This document shows positions 8,645-18,137 of a stretch of 64,000 nucleotides of DNA, in pieces. Numbering within the stretch: position 1 is the stretch's first letter; the number at the start of each line of letters is the position of its first letter. A program made the translations under genes and the position numbers. The notes beneath the pieces are model-generated. The model was not told the origin of the DNA, did no database searches, and worked only from the letters and a program-made list of their open reading frames with translations. This DNA comes from Gemmatimonadaceae bacterium (GTDB lineage Bacteria > Gemmatimonadota > Gemmatimonadetes > Gemmatimonadales > Gemmatimonadaceae): contig JANYHT010000033.1 in the NCBI GenBank assembly GCA_025358925.1, positions 1-64,000 of the forward strand, given 5' to 3'.

Positions 8645-10069
8645 TCAGGAGGCGGAGAAGGAAGACAACGCAGCCGCGCTGGAAGGCGACTCGTCATCCG
8701 CAGGATCATACACGGTGACCGGACCGAGGCCGAGTGCCGCAAGCGGCTCGCCAATCGCAACCGGATCACCGACAACCACCACCTGCAGTCGTGTTGGATC
8801 GAGATGCGTTTGCGCGACGCGCAACACATCTGCGGCGGTCACGGCGCGCACGCGATCGCGGTATCGATCGAAATAGTCGCTGGGCAAACGAAAAATTTCG
8901 ACGTTGGCTAAACCACCAGCCACTTCGGCGGTGGTTTCAAAGCGAATCGGAAATACGCCGATCAAGTAGCTCGTGGCCAAGGAAAGCTCGGCCTCGCTCA
9001 CGGGCGCTTCGCGAATGCGCAGAAACTCAATCTGAATTTCACGCAATGCATCCATGGTGACTGCGGTTTCAACAGCGGTGGAAATCTCAAATGGACTCGC
9101 GGCACGTCGCCAATCGAATGCCGAATGCGCGCCGTACGTGTACGCGTGCACTTCGCGCAAGTTGAGATTCAAACGCGACGAGAACAGGCCGCCCAAGATT
9201 GCGTTCATCACGACGAGTGGAAAATAATCCTCGTGCAAGCGCGGTACTGCCACGTGTCCGACACGCACCTCAGATTGCGGCGCGTCGGCTTTCGCGATGA
9301 GGTGCACCCGAGGTTCGCGATGTCGCTGCACATCAAGTGGCTCCGTCACCGTTGGTGCGGTGCCAGTCCAATCACCAAGGCAGCGTGACGCGTGCCGCAC
9401 GGCATCGTCAACGGTGATGTCCCCGACAATCATGAGCGCCGTTGCATCAGGGCGATAATAGCGCGCGTGGTACTCGACGATGCGTTCGCGCGTGATACGC
9501 GTCATGCTCTGCTCATCGCCGCCGGCCAACCGTGCAAAACGTGACTCCGCCGCATACAACAGTCGTGAGAAATACACGTCGGCGAGTCCGCGCGGTTCAG
9601 CACGCAGCTGCGCCAGATCCGCAAGGCGCTCCGCACGCAGTCGGGCAACTTCACCGTCCGGAAACGACGGATAGCGCAACACTTCGGCGAGCACCGAAAA
9701 CGCATCATCGACGCGTGACGCAAGCGCGGTGAGCTGCACAATCGCCGAATCCCAATCGGCGCCCGTATCGAGCGTGGTACCCAAGGTTTCGAGACGTTCG
9801 GCCAGTTGCAGCGCATTCATGTCGCGCGTGCCTTCGGCAAGTGCGCGCGTGGTGAGCTGCGCCAAACCTTCCGCATCGCGCGGATCGCGCGTCGCGCCAG
9901 CCTCAATCACGGCGAGCACCGTCACTACCGGATATGCGTGCATCGGCGATACCATCACACGCAATCCATTCGAAAGTATGCGCGTTTCGAAGTGCGGGAA
10001 ATGATACGGTCGCGGTGCGCTCGCAATCGGACGCAGTGCGGCCGGCGGTGTTTGAGGTGCGATACTCAC
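8645..10069 (-). CDS. M16 peptidase family protein, non-catalytic subunit
   Basis: A 474-aa M16 (pitrilysin/mitochondrial processing peptidase-like) protein. The fold is clear: an N-terminal half starting ETRILSNGLRVMVSP, and the C-terminal M16_C half with YFPLVVMNAILGGLFSSRLNLNLREVHAYTYGA. The zinc motif HxxEH is absent; the aligned residues are QLTTR at 71-75. It should therefore be inactive on its own and act as the partner of the neighbouring active M16 protein, as in bacterial two-subunit M16 peptidases. The GTG/ATG start at 10069 overlaps the upstream M16 gene by 4 bp. There is no signal peptide, so a cytoplasmic location is likely. Confidence 0.9.
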   Translation of the reverse strand: MSIAPQTPPAALRPIASAPRPYHFPHFETRILSNGLRVMVSPMHAYPVVTVLAVIEAGATRDPRDAEGLAQLTTRALAEGTRDMNALQLAERLETLGTTLDTGADWDSAIVQLTALASRVDDAFSVLAEVLRYPSFPDGEVARLRAERLADLAQLRAEPRGLADVYFSRLLYAAESRFARLAGGDEQSMTRITRERIVEYHARYYRPDATALMIVGDITVDDAVRHASRCLGDWTGTAPTVTEPLDVQRHREPRVHLIAKADAPQSEVRVGHVAVPRLHEDYFPLVVMNAILGGLFSSRLNLNLREVHAYTYGAHSAFDWRRAASPFEISTAVETAVTMDALREIQIEFLRIREAPVSEAELSLATSYLIGVFPIRFETTAEVAGGLANVEIFRLPSDYFDRYRDRVRAVTAADVLRVAQTHLDPTRLQVVVVGDPVAIGEPLAALGLGPVTVYDPADDESPSSAAALSSFSAS

Positions 10070-11385
10070 GCGCCCACCATCGCCACAACGTCATCGCTCG
10101 GCACCGCGACGTCCGTGTGCTCCTCAAGAGGCAAGAACCACAAAAGCGCGCGATTATTTGCACCAAGTCGTTCCCGTGCGAGAGCGCTGACGTCCGTTGC
10201 TGACGTGGCTTGGTACCGCGCCACTTGCTCATTCGCGATCGATGCGTCACCAAAATACGTGGCGAATCGCGAGAGTTGATCCGCGCGTTCGGCCGCCGAT
10301 TGCATGCTGGTCACAAAGCTGGTTTCGATGAGTGCGCGGGCACGCGCAATCTCTGCTTCCGTGACGCCATCGCGATGCAACAGATCAAGCTCTGCGATGA
10401 CCGCCGCTTCCAGCTGATCGGGTGTGACATCTGGATACGCTGTGACATCAATCACGAATAAGTCACTGCCTTTCGCGAGGTCGTATGTAAACGCCGTCGC
10501 CTGCGACGCAACGCGTTGTCCACGCACAATCGATTGTTCCAGTCGACTGCCGGTACGCAACCCTAACACGGCGGCCGCGAGACTTGCTGCATAGTATCCG
10601 TCGGTGCCAAATACCGGTGTGCGACACGCAACAAACAGACGCGGCAGTGCCACCGCATCGTGCACCACTTCGCGTAGGGTGGTACCAAAGACTGGTGTTA
10701 CGGTCATGTCCCGTAGTGGGGGACGCGAAGCACCAGAAACAATCGGACCGAAGTACTCCGCCACCAATCGCACGGCTTCAGTGTGCTCGAAATCACCAGC
10801 AATAGTGAGCACCGCGTTGTTCGGGGTGTAGTACGTACTGAAGAAATCGGCGACATCGCTGAGTGATGCATCCGAGAGGTGTTCCATCGATCCGATCAAC
10901 GAGTGATGAAACGGGTGTCCTGCCGGAAAACACAGAGCGGGCAGTCGCTCCCACCACGTGCCGTAGGGCTGATTATCGACCGACCACCGGCGTTCGTTTT
11001 TCACAACGTCGCGTTGCGTATCCAGCTTGACTTGCGTTAGCGCCGGTAGCATCCGCCCCATGCGATCAGCTTCAAGCCAAAGGCCAATCGCCAGTTGATT
11101 CGATGGCAGCGTTTCGAAATAATTGGTGCGATCAAGCCAAGTGGAACCGTTCAAGGTTCCACCCGCGCGTTGTACCAATTCGAAGTGTTCGTTGGCTTCG
11201 ACGTTGGCCGAACCCTGAAAAAGCATATGTTCAAACAGGTGAGCAAAACCTGTTCGGTCCAGTCGCTCGTTGGCCGAGCCAACGTGATACCAGAGATTCA
11301 CTGCAACAATCGGCGCTGTGTGGTCCTCAGAGAGCACCACGTGCAGGCCATTGGGCAGGGTATAACTATCTACGGGGATGCGCAT
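10066..11385 (-). CDS. M16 zinc peptidase, catalytic subunit
   Basis: A protein of about 439 aa with the inverted zinc motif HLFEH at residues 49-53 and the third ligand Glu near 131 (NERRW), so it should be an active zinc endopeptidase. It pairs with the next gene, which lacks these residues, to form a predicted heterodimer. I chose the ATG at 11385, giving MRIPVDSYTLPNG, which matches the family start; the open frame continues upstream to 11964, but that stretch is antisense to the divergent lipoprotein gene. There is no signal peptide. The likely role is degradation or processing of peptides in the cytoplasm, inferred from the family only. Confidence 0.9.
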   Translation of the reverse strand: MRIPVDSYTLPNGLHVVLSEDHTAPIVAVNLWYHVGSANERLDRTGFAHLFEHMLFQGSANVEANEHFELVQRAGGTLNGSTWLDRTNYFETLPSNQLAIGLWLEADRMGRMLPALTQVKLDTQRDVVKNERRWSVDNQPYGTWWERLPALCFPAGHPFHHSLIGSMEHLSDASLSDVADFFSTYYTPNNAVLTIAGDFEHTEAVRLVAEYFGPIVSGASRPPLRDMTVTPVFGTTLREVVHDAVALPRLFVACRTPVFGTDGYYAASLAAAVLGLRTGSRLEQSIVRGQRVASQATAFTYDLAKGSDLFVIDVTAYPDVTPDQLEAAVIAELDLLHRDGVTEAEIARARALIETSFVTSMQSAAERADQLSRFATYFGDASIANEQVARYQATSATDVSALARERLGANNRALLWFLPLEEHTDVAVPSDDVVAMVGA

Positions 11386-11521
11386 TCTCCAATATTGGGG
11401 GTGGGGCCATGACTGCCGTAACCCCGTTGCGGAATTCGGAATACGAAGCTTCTCGTTCAGCGCGTTACAGCTGCGCAGCGCGGTCTGGAACGATTCGCCG
11501 TCACCTCTCGACCTCCATGCC

Positions 11522-13354
11522 ATGATTGTCTCGTCAGTTTCGCCCACGCGTCGTGCGTTGCTGTGCACTGTCACGTTGCTGACACTTGCCGCGTGCAGTG
11601 GCGATGGACCGCAGGTGCCAACCGTGTCGACGGCAAACATTGTTGCGTCGGTACAGTCCACCGTCGCAACCGCTACTGGTACGATTCCCGTTGTCACAGT
11701 AACCGACGCGAAAGGGCGCGCGATTAAGGGTGTGCTCGTGCATTGGCAGGTGAATGCTGGCGGGGGACACGTGCTGAACGACACCGTGCGAACAACCGGT
11801 ACCGGCGAAGCCACGTCGGGTGGATGGACGCTTGGCACCACGGCTGGCACGCAGATTTTGCAGGCGTTGGTTGACGGCATTGCGCCAGCGACGTTCATCG
11901 CAGAGGCGGCACCGGGACCGGCCACGCGTGTGACGCGTTTAAGCCCCGATGCGCAGCAAGCCACGGTGAATACGGCGGTCGCGGTGCCGCCAACCGCGCG
12001 TGTTGAGGACGATTACGGCAATCCTGTGCCAGCCGTTGCCGTCACGTTCACCGTGTCGAACGGCAGCGGCTCAATTTCGGGCGCACAAACGACGTCCAAT
12101 GCCTCTGGTGTGGCCAGCGCGAGTGGATGGACGCTGGGTACCGTGAGCGGACAGCAATCTGCGCGCGCAACGATCGCCAACGCGGCGCAAGCGACATTTT
12201 CAGCAACAGCAGTCGCCGGCGCTCCGGTCGATATCGTCAAGTTTATTGGGGACAATCAGGCGGGGTTGAGCAGTGCGCCAGTTTCGACGCCACCGGGCGT
12301 ACGAGTCACCGATGAATTCGGCAATGGTGTCGGCAACGTGCCAGTAACCTTTTCGCCAGGGGCGAATTCTGGCTCCGTTTCCGGCGGCGTTGTGCTCACG
12401 GATCCAGCAACGGGCACCGCCTTTGTGGGCAATTGGGTGTTAGGTGCGAATGCCACACAGACATTAACCGCCACAAGCTCGCGGCTGCCAAATAAGGTGA
12501 TCACATTCAGTGCGACGGCTGTCACGTCACAATACAACATCGACGTGCGATTTATTGGCGATGGTGGGACGCCACAACAGCGCGACGCGTTTACTCGAGC
12601 GGCGGCAAAGTGGCGGCGCATCATTGTTGGACACGTGCACACGACGCCGTTGAACGCATCCGCGGGAGATTGCGATACGTGGATTCCAGCGATCAACGAA
12701 ACGATCACCGACCTCGTGATCTTCGCCCGTATTCGTCCCATTGACGGTGTTGGGAAAATACTGGCGCAAGCCGGACCATGCGCCGTCAGTACGTCGTCGA
12801 ATTTAACGCTGTATGGTCTGATGGAGTTTGACCAAGACGACATGCCCGGCCTCATCGCCAACGGCACGATCGACGACGTCGTCTTGCACGAGATGGGACA
12901 CGTACTTGGCATCGGGACACTGTGGAATTTTCGGCGAAGTTTGCTGGCGGGAAGTGGCGGCACTGACCCGTACTTCAATGGTGTTCGCGCACGCGCGGAG
13001 TTCGCCAATCTGCCGGGCTTGTTCTACACCGGCACTCCGGTGCCCGTGGAAAATTCTGGTGGCGCGGGAACGCGCGATTCGCATTGGCGCGCGACGGTGT
13101 TTGGTCGTGAGCTCATGCAGGGATATGCGCGGACGGGCGGGATGCCGCTGAGCAAAGTTACCGCCGCGTCGCTCGCTGATCTCGGGTATCAGGTGTTGGT
13201 CAGCAACGCAGATCCATTTTCGCTGGCCTCTGCTCTGCGGAAAGATGCTGAGCCAGTTGCGTCGCTGGAAAACGACATTGCCGATCTTCCGCTCAAGGTG
13301 GTTGATTCGCGCGGCAACCAAACGCTGATACGCCCGTCAGGCAAGAAAGAGTGA
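11522..13354 (+). CDS. Big-domain leishmanolysin-like (M8) metalloprotease lipoprotein
   Basis: A 610-aa exported protein. Residues 1-25 are a lipoprotein signal ending LTLAAC, then three bacterial Ig-like (Big1) repeats at roughly 35-125, 130-225 and 228-330, recognisable by the repeated GWTLGT and VTVTDA/ARVEDDYGNPVP blocks. The C-terminal domain is a metzincin: HEMGHVLGIG at about 456-465 supplies two His and Glu, DSHW near 520 supplies the third His, and RELMQGY gives the Met-turn, the arrangement seen in leishmanolysin. The ATG at 11522 is preferred because the signal peptide starts there; a longer frame from 11378 overlaps the divergent M16 gene. It probably acts on the cell surface; the substrate is unknown. 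Confidence 0.82.
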   Translation: MIVSSVSPTRRALLCTVTLLTLAACSGDGPQVPTVSTANIVASVQSTVATATGTIPVVTVTDAKGRAIKGVLVHWQVNAGGGHVLNDTVRTTGTGEATSGGWTLGTTAGTQILQALVDGIAPATFIAEAAPGPATRVTRLSPDAQQATVNTAVAVPPTARVEDDYGNPVPAVAVTFTVSNGSGSISGAQTTSNASGVASASGWTLGTVSGQQSARATIANAAQATFSATAVAGAPVDIVKFIGDNQAGLSSAPVSTPPGVRVTDEFGNGVGNVPVTFSPGANSGSVSGGVVLTDPATGTAFVGNWVLGANATQTLTATSSRLPNKVITFSATAVTSQYNIDVRFIGDGGTPQQRDAFTRAAAKWRRIIVGHVHTTPLNASAGDCDTWIPAINETITDLVIFARIRPIDGVGKILAQAGPCAVSTSSNLTLYGLMEFDQDDMPGLIANGTIDDVVLHEMGHVLGIGTLWNFRRSLLAGSGGTDPYFNGVRARAEFANLPGLFYTGTPVPVENSGGAGTRDSHWRATVFGRELMQGYARTGGMPLSKVTAASLADLGYQVLVSNADPFSLASALRKDAEPVASLENDIADLPLKVVDSRGNQTLIRPSGKKE

Positions 13355-13366
13355 CGCGGTGATGCG

Positions 13367-13391
13367 AGGTGCGCCACTGTGGCGCACCTTT
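13367..13391 (+). terminator. Rho-independent-like terminator after the metalloprotease gene
   Basis: A perfect 10-bp stem, AGGTGCGCCA (13367-13376) with TGGCGCACCT (13380-13389), has a 3-nt loop and ends in TTTC. It sits 12 bp past the stop of the plus-strand gene and next to the stop of the convergent YdcF gene, so it could serve both directions. Confidence 0.7.
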
Positions 13392-14050
13392 CATCCGTCC
13401 GCCACCGGCTCGGCGCTGTGTCCCGTTAGATGAAGCCAGAGAAGCACCGCGACATCCGTTGGTAACGCGATGGACTCACGCAGGATGTACTCGGTCGCCA
13501 CGGAGCGGTTGGCGGAGATCGGGCTCGTCCTGGTCGGCGACAACATGGGCGACAACCCGTGCAATCGTGCAAGGATGTCTAAACGCAGCATGTGAAATGG
13601 ATCGCTGACGAGCAGTACGCGAGGGCGCCTTGTGACGGAATCGCGATGCGTCAGTATCAGCGACGCCGCGCCGTGCATCGAAGCGAGCGACGTACGTCCA
13701 AATGCTTCAAGCAGTACCTGTTGTGTTGGAACGCCACGACGAACGACGTATCGTCGACCGGCTTCGGCCTCGCTAATCAGATCGCCAACGTGCCGTCCAC
13801 CAGTGAGGACGATGCGCGTGGCGCGTGCGTCTCGCCACAGATCGAGTGCATGATCTAATCGCGCGCGCAACACGGGCGATGGGCGTCCGCTGTATTGCGC
13901 GGCGCCCATGACGATGATGGCGTCGGCGGACCCCGTGTCGTCGCGCATCGACCACGCAACAATCGCCACCAGACACAGAATCCATCCGGACAACAGGATG
14001 GCGAGCGCGCGAGCAACACGGCGCGTGATAGCGCGAGACATACGAGGCAA
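13391..14050 (-). CDS. YdcF/SanA-like DUF218 membrane protein
   Basis: A 219-aa protein with one N-terminal membrane helix (about residues 14-34) and a DUF218 domain beginning DAIIVMGAAQYSGRPSP, followed by HALDLWRDARATRIVLTGG and the VLLVSDPFHMLR strand. This family includes ElyC, SanA and YdcF, which are tied to envelope integrity or late cell-wall lipid-carrier metabolism. The predicted topology puts the domain outside the inner membrane. It is separated by 55 bp from the end of the upstream MBL-fold gene on the same strand and may be cotranscribed. The precise reaction is not established for the family. Confidence 0.85.
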   Translation of the reverse strand: MPRMSRAITRRVARALAILLSGWILCLVAIVAWSMRDDTGSADAIIVMGAAQYSGRPSPVLRARLDHALDLWRDARATRIVLTGGRHVGDLISEAEAGRRYVVRRGVPTQQVLLEAFGRTSLASMHGAASLILTHRDSVTRRPRVLLVSDPFHMLRLDILARLHGLSPMLSPTRTSPISANRSVATEYILRESIALPTDVAVLLWLHLTGHSAEPVADG

Positions 14051-14105
14051 GCTATCGGGAGCACATCAAGAGCGCGCCGCACGCCGCACGCCGGGACTAA
14101 CGTTG

Positions 14106-15503
14106 TCAGAGCGGTCGAAGCGCGCCCGGCTCGGGCGCATCGACCGCATAACCGGCTGTCTGCAATGCTGCGACGAAGGTGTCTTGCGCCGCTCGCTCTC
14201 CGTGCACGAGGTGCACCGCCGGAGCACGACGTCCACTCGCAGCGCCGCCATCGCGCACTGCGTCCAGCCAGTGACGCAGGTCGGACCGATCACCGTGCGC
14301 GCTGTAGCCCGACAGCACCTCGACTTGCGCGGTAAGCGGCACCATGTCACCAAAAACTTTAATCGTGGGCTGTCGCTCAACGATTCGTCGACCAAGCGTA
14401 TGTTCAGCCTGAAAACCAACAATCAACACGGTATTGCGTGGATCGCTTGCGCCTGTTTGCAGGTGGTGCAAAATGCGCCCAGATTCGACCATTCCTGACG
14501 CAGCGATGATGATCATCGGTCCTTGCTCGTTGTTGAGCGCCTTCGATTCGTTCACATCGCGTGTAAAGCGGACGAGTGGAAACGCAAAGAGATCTGGCGT
14601 GGTGGTGACAAGCTCCTCGCTCCGGTCGTAGACCTCGGGATGCATCTCGAATACCGTGGTCGCGTTGATCGCTAACGGTGAATCGACAATGATTGGAATT
14701 GTTGGAATCTTCCCCGCATTATGCAGCATGTGCAAATCGTACAGTAGTTCTTGCGTGCGACCAACAGCGAACGAAGGAATGATCACGCGACCACCGCGTG
14801 CGACTGTGTCACGAACGATGCGTCCTAATTGTTCGCGCGCACCTTCAACGGACGCATGATCGCGATCGCCATACGTCGACTCGCAGAGAATGACGTCGGC
14901 GCCACCGGTTGGTGGTTCTGGATCGCGAATTATGGGCAATCCTACGCGTCCGATGTCGCCGCTAAAGACGAGGCGGCGCATCGTGTCGCCTTCGCGCGCT
15001 TCGAGTATGACTGACGCCGAACCAAGAATGTGTCCTGCATCCGTGAATTGCGCGCGTATCCCGTCCGCCACGTCAAACCACTTGTGATACGGCGTGCCGA
15101 TCATGTGTTCTTGCGTACGAATGGCGTCACGCATTGTGTACAGTGGCTCGGCGTGCGCGCGGCCTTTACGCGCTAAAAACGCGGCGTCTTGCTCTTGGAT
15201 GTGCGCCGAGTCCGCTAACATGACCGCACAGAGATCGCGCGTTGCGGCGGTAGTCCAAATGGTATTGCGGAAGCCGCGATTTACTAAAAACGGCAGTCGT
15301 CCTGCGTGATCGATATGCGCGTGCGACAAAATGATCGCATCAATCTTTTCAACCGGCAACGGTAGTCGCAGGTTCTTGAGGCGACTCTCGTCCCGCCGTC
15401 CTTGAAACAGTCCGCAATCGAGGAGGATGGACTTCGCACCCACGCGAACGATGTGACAGGAACCGGTTACTTCTCGCGCTGCACCATGAAATTCGATCTG
15501 CAT
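14106..15503 (-). CDS. MBL-fold beta-CASP RNA-processing nuclease-like protein
   Basis: About 465 aa with the metallo-beta-lactamase core SHAHIDHAG (HxHxDH at 61-66), the beta-CASP cap and C-terminal motifs (ESTYGDRDH, PSFAVGRTQELLYDL, then GYSAHGD and the final VHGE). This architecture matches the bacterial YSH1/CPSF-73-like group of exo/endoribonucleases. The ATG at 15503 is preferred over 15530 because a GGAG lies 5 nt upstream and the protein then starts MQIEFHGAAREVTGSCH as in the family. The two-zinc site looks intact. The role is probably RNA maturation or decay in the cytoplasm; the actual substrate is unknown. Confidence 0.9.
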   Translation of the reverse strand: MQIEFHGAAREVTGSCHIVRVGAKSILLDCGLFQGRRDESRLKNLRLPLPVEKIDAIILSHAHIDHAGRLPFLVNRGFRNTIWTTAATRDLCAVMLADSAHIQEQDAAFLARKGRAHAEPLYTMRDAIRTQEHMIGTPYHKWFDVADGIRAQFTDAGHILGSASVILEAREGDTMRRLVFSGDIGRVGLPIIRDPEPPTGGADVILCESTYGDRDHASVEGAREQLGRIVRDTVARGGRVIIPSFAVGRTQELLYDLHMLHNAGKIPTIPIIVDSPLAINATTVFEMHPEVYDRSEELVTTTPDLFAFPLVRFTRDVNESKALNNEQGPMIIIAASGMVESGRILHHLQTGASDPRNTVLIVGFQAEHTLGRRIVERQPTIKVFGDMVPLTAQVEVLSGYSAHGDRSDLRHWLDAVRDGGAASGRRAPAVHLVHGERAAQDTFVAALQTAGYAVDAPEPGALRPL

Positions 15504-15600
15504 AGAATCTCCAACCACGAGGAACGTCAAACGTCAGGGCAATTAACCCGCGGGTGCAGCGTTTGACGAATCCATTCGTGATGAGGGCGTAGCGGGTGAA

Positions 15601-17178
15601 CTAGACTGCTACGTCGCGCCCCTCACTCGATGCACGGAGCTCGCGTCGCACCAACAGCTTTTGGAGCGACTGGCGATGTAACCCCAACGCCCGAGCGGTT
15701 CGCGCAATATTGCCACCATTGCGCGCCAACGCGGCGGTGAGAAACGCGCGGTCAAAGGCACGGAGTGCACGTTCGCGCGCTTCAACAAACGGGAGGTCAG
15801 TGGCGTCGATAAGCTGTTGCGCCTCAGTAGAATTTTCAAGCGACTCTGCTGTGACCCTGTTCTGCGTCACGCTTGCCGGAAAATCGGCGACGGTGATGGT
15901 GGGCCCATCCGCCATGACCAATGCACCTTCTATCACGTTCCGCAATTCCCGTACGTTGCCCGGCCACGCATATGCCAGCAACGCCGCTTCGGCCGTCGCG
16001 TCAAATGCGCGGATTGCCACACCGTGTCGGTGTGCAAAGAACTGGACGAAATGTTCCAACAGTTGCGGAATATCTGTCACGCGATCTCGCAGTGGTGGTA
16101 GCGCGAGCGGTATTACTTTCAATCGATAGAGCAAATCTTCGCGAAACTTACCTTGCGCCACCATCTCATCCAATGGACGATGTGTCGCGGCAATCACGCG
16201 AACATCGACGTGCGTGCACCGTGTGGCACCAACCCGCATTACTTCGCCGCTTTCCAACGCGCGTAACACCTTCGCCTGTGCAAGCGGTCCCAAATCGCCG
16301 ATCTCGTCCAAGAACAACGTGCCACCGTGCGCCGCTTCGAAGAGACCACCGCGATCTTTCACTGCGCCGGTAAATGCACCACGCGTATGTCCGAACAACT
16401 CGCTTTCCACCAACTCGGCCGGGAGTGCCGAGCAGTTCAGCGCTACGAACGGTTGATGCCGACGCGCGCTTTCTTCATGGAGCGCGCGTGCGACCAATTC
16501 CTTACCAGTGCCGCTCTCGCCGGTGACGAGTACCGTAACATCCGTCGGTGCAACACGCCGGATGAGTCGCACCGTTTCGCGCAGGGCGTCGCTTGTTCCA
16601 TACATGCCGTGAAAATGGCTCGACGCTGCAGGCTCCGGCGCCGCTTCTGCGTCAGTGAGCGCTCGCAACGATTCTGCGCGTGCAAGAAACGCGATGAGTT
16701 CGTGCCGGTCGCCCGACGCACGCAGCACATCGGTCGCGCCATGCGCAAATGCCTCGGCCGCCGAATACGGATCGCCCGGCGCGCTGAGCATCGCGGCGAT
16801 CGTGTTGGGATAATCGCGCTGCAATGCGTCGAGCAATCGTAGTCCATCGCCGTCCGCGAATTGTTGGTCGGTGATCACCGCGTCAATTTTTGCAGGCTCG
16901 ATGTGCGACAAGACGCCGCTCACTTTGGACGCGTGCAACACTTCGCGTCCCAACGACTCAAAGAGTGCGCGAAGCGTTGCAAACCGTGTCGCATCTTCCG
17001 TGACGACAAGCAATCGCGCGACGGTCACGCGTGAAGCGGACACGTCATGCAAGGCAAGGTCGCCGTGGCGCTCCCGAGACGGGCGCCGCTGCGTGGACAG
17101 CGAACGGTCGCCGGCGCGCGGACGGGCTGGCGAAGGGTTGCGATTCGATTCGGGATAAATCAACGCGGCGTGGCTCAT
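15601..17178 (-). CDS. Sigma-54-dependent NtrC-type regulator with degenerate receiver
   Basis: A 525-aa enhancer-binding activator. Residues 55-170 look like a receiver domain, but the acidic pocket is worn: the usual DD pair reads TED at 60-62 and the conserved Lys is replaced near 153, although Asp104 is kept. The AAA+ domain is complete: Walker A GESGTGKE at 220-227, GAFTGA at 267-272 for sigma-54 contact, GGTLFLDEIGDL, and an arginine-finger region. The C-terminus is a Fis-type helix-turn-helix (NIARTARALGLHRQSLQKLL). It should activate sigma-54 promoters, perhaps without classical phosphorylation. It lies downstream of a response regulator and kinase, 233 bp away. Confidence 0.92.
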   Translation of the reverse strand: MSHAALIYPESNRNPSPARPRAGDRSLSTQRRPSRERHGDLALHDVSASRVTVARLLVVTEDATRFATLRALFESLGREVLHASKVSGVLSHIEPAKIDAVITDQQFADGDGLRLLDALQRDYPNTIAAMLSAPGDPYSAAEAFAHGATDVLRASGDRHELIAFLARAESLRALTDAEAAPEPAASSHFHGMYGTSDALRETVRLIRRVAPTDVTVLVTGESGTGKELVARALHEESARRHQPFVALNCSALPAELVESELFGHTRGAFTGAVKDRGGLFEAAHGGTLFLDEIGDLGPLAQAKVLRALESGEVMRVGATRCTHVDVRVIAATHRPLDEMVAQGKFREDLLYRLKVIPLALPPLRDRVTDIPQLLEHFVQFFAHRHGVAIRAFDATAEAALLAYAWPGNVRELRNVIEGALVMADGPTITVADFPASVTQNRVTAESLENSTEAQQLIDATDLPFVEARERALRAFDRAFLTAALARNGGNIARTARALGLHRQSLQKLLVRRELRASSEGRDVAV

Positions 17179-17411
17179 GAGCAGGTTCCAGTGAAAGACA
17201 ACAAAAAAGGCGCGTCAACCAGCTCCTTCGAGGAGAGAGGTCGTTCGCGCCTTCAACTGCCGGGTCAGAAATCCCGATCGTCAAGGTGGACCGTCGAGCG
17301 GTCCGAATGTCGTCATGCTGCTACGTGTGAATCTCTACACGAACATATATACTCGTACTGCAAAATCGCCACTGTGACCAACATCACAGAATCGCAAAGT
17401 TTTTGCTCAGC

Positions 17412-18137
17412 TTATACGGCTTTGCTCAGCAGCTCCAACCGATGCCTGAGGTCGCCAAGCATCTTTGACTTAAACGCGCCTTTGGTTTCTTCTAATACGG
17501 CTATCGTTTCATCCACCGCCTGCTGCAACTGCGCACCGCGAGGACAATTGATCAACTGACATGGATGTGGTTGCGTGTCGCCGTGGCCTGAGAGCGCCTT
17601 GCCCAGATGTTCAAGATCGGAGATGGAGCCAATGACATTGCGCAGCGTGAGTGCGAGGAACATGTCGATTCCCGCGCTGGCGTCGGTGCCGACGGGTGCT
17701 GGCAGCACTTCCAATTGGCGGCGATAATCGCGCAACCGGGTTTCAGCGGTTTGCATCGTTTGGTACGATCGAAATCGCGCCACCGCACCAGACACTCGAT
17801 TGAGCAGCGTGGTGAAGTCAACCGGCTTGACGAGATATGCCGCCACCGGCAGCTCGATGCAGGCGATGGCAGAACGGACCGACGGGAATCCCGTGATGAT
17901 GATGATCGGTAGCCCGCCACTGAGGTGCGAAACCTGCTGGACCAAGTCGAGATCAGCGTTACCTGGCATGTCGAGGTCGGTAATTAACAGGTCAAACGAC
18001 GCCGCAGTAATCGCGCGGATGGCCGACGGCGCATCCTCGACCGTTTCGACGGTGTAGCCTTCACGTCGAAGTAGCTCTGCCGTAGAGGCCAGAAAGGTTG
18101 GTTCGTCATCCGCTATCAGGATGCGTCCGCGACTCAT
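17412..18137 (-). CDS. Response regulator with helical C-terminal domain
   Basis: A 241-aa protein. The receiver (1-120) is intact: Asp10/Asp11, phospho-acceptor Asp54 in LLITDLDMP, Thr at ITG and Lys104 in YLVKPVDF. The remaining 120 residues are helical and carry no recognisable DNA-binding or enzymatic motif, only QLINCPRGAQLQQAV followed by a coiled stretch, so the output is probably protein-protein contact or dimerisation. It overlaps the stop of the upstream histidine kinase by 4 bp (ATGA), so the two form a cognate pair. The NtrC-type gene downstream may be the next step. Confidence 0.85.
   Translation of the reverse strand: MSRGRILIADDEPTFLASTAELLRREGYTVETVEDAPSAIRAITAASFDLLITDLDMPGNADLDLVQQVSHLSGGLPIIIITGFPSVRSAIACIELPVAAYLVKPVDFTTLLNRVSGAVARFRSYQTMQTAETRLRDYRRQLEVLPAPVGTDASAGIDMFLALTLRNVIGSISDLEHLGKALSGHGDTQPHPCQLINCPRGAQLQQAVDETIAVLEETKGAFKSKMLGDLRHRLELLSKAV

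Noticed and set aside
11386..11964. N-terminal extension of the M16 catalytic gene
   Set aside because: Residues upstream of 11385 are antisense to the divergent lipoprotein and do not match the M16 start.
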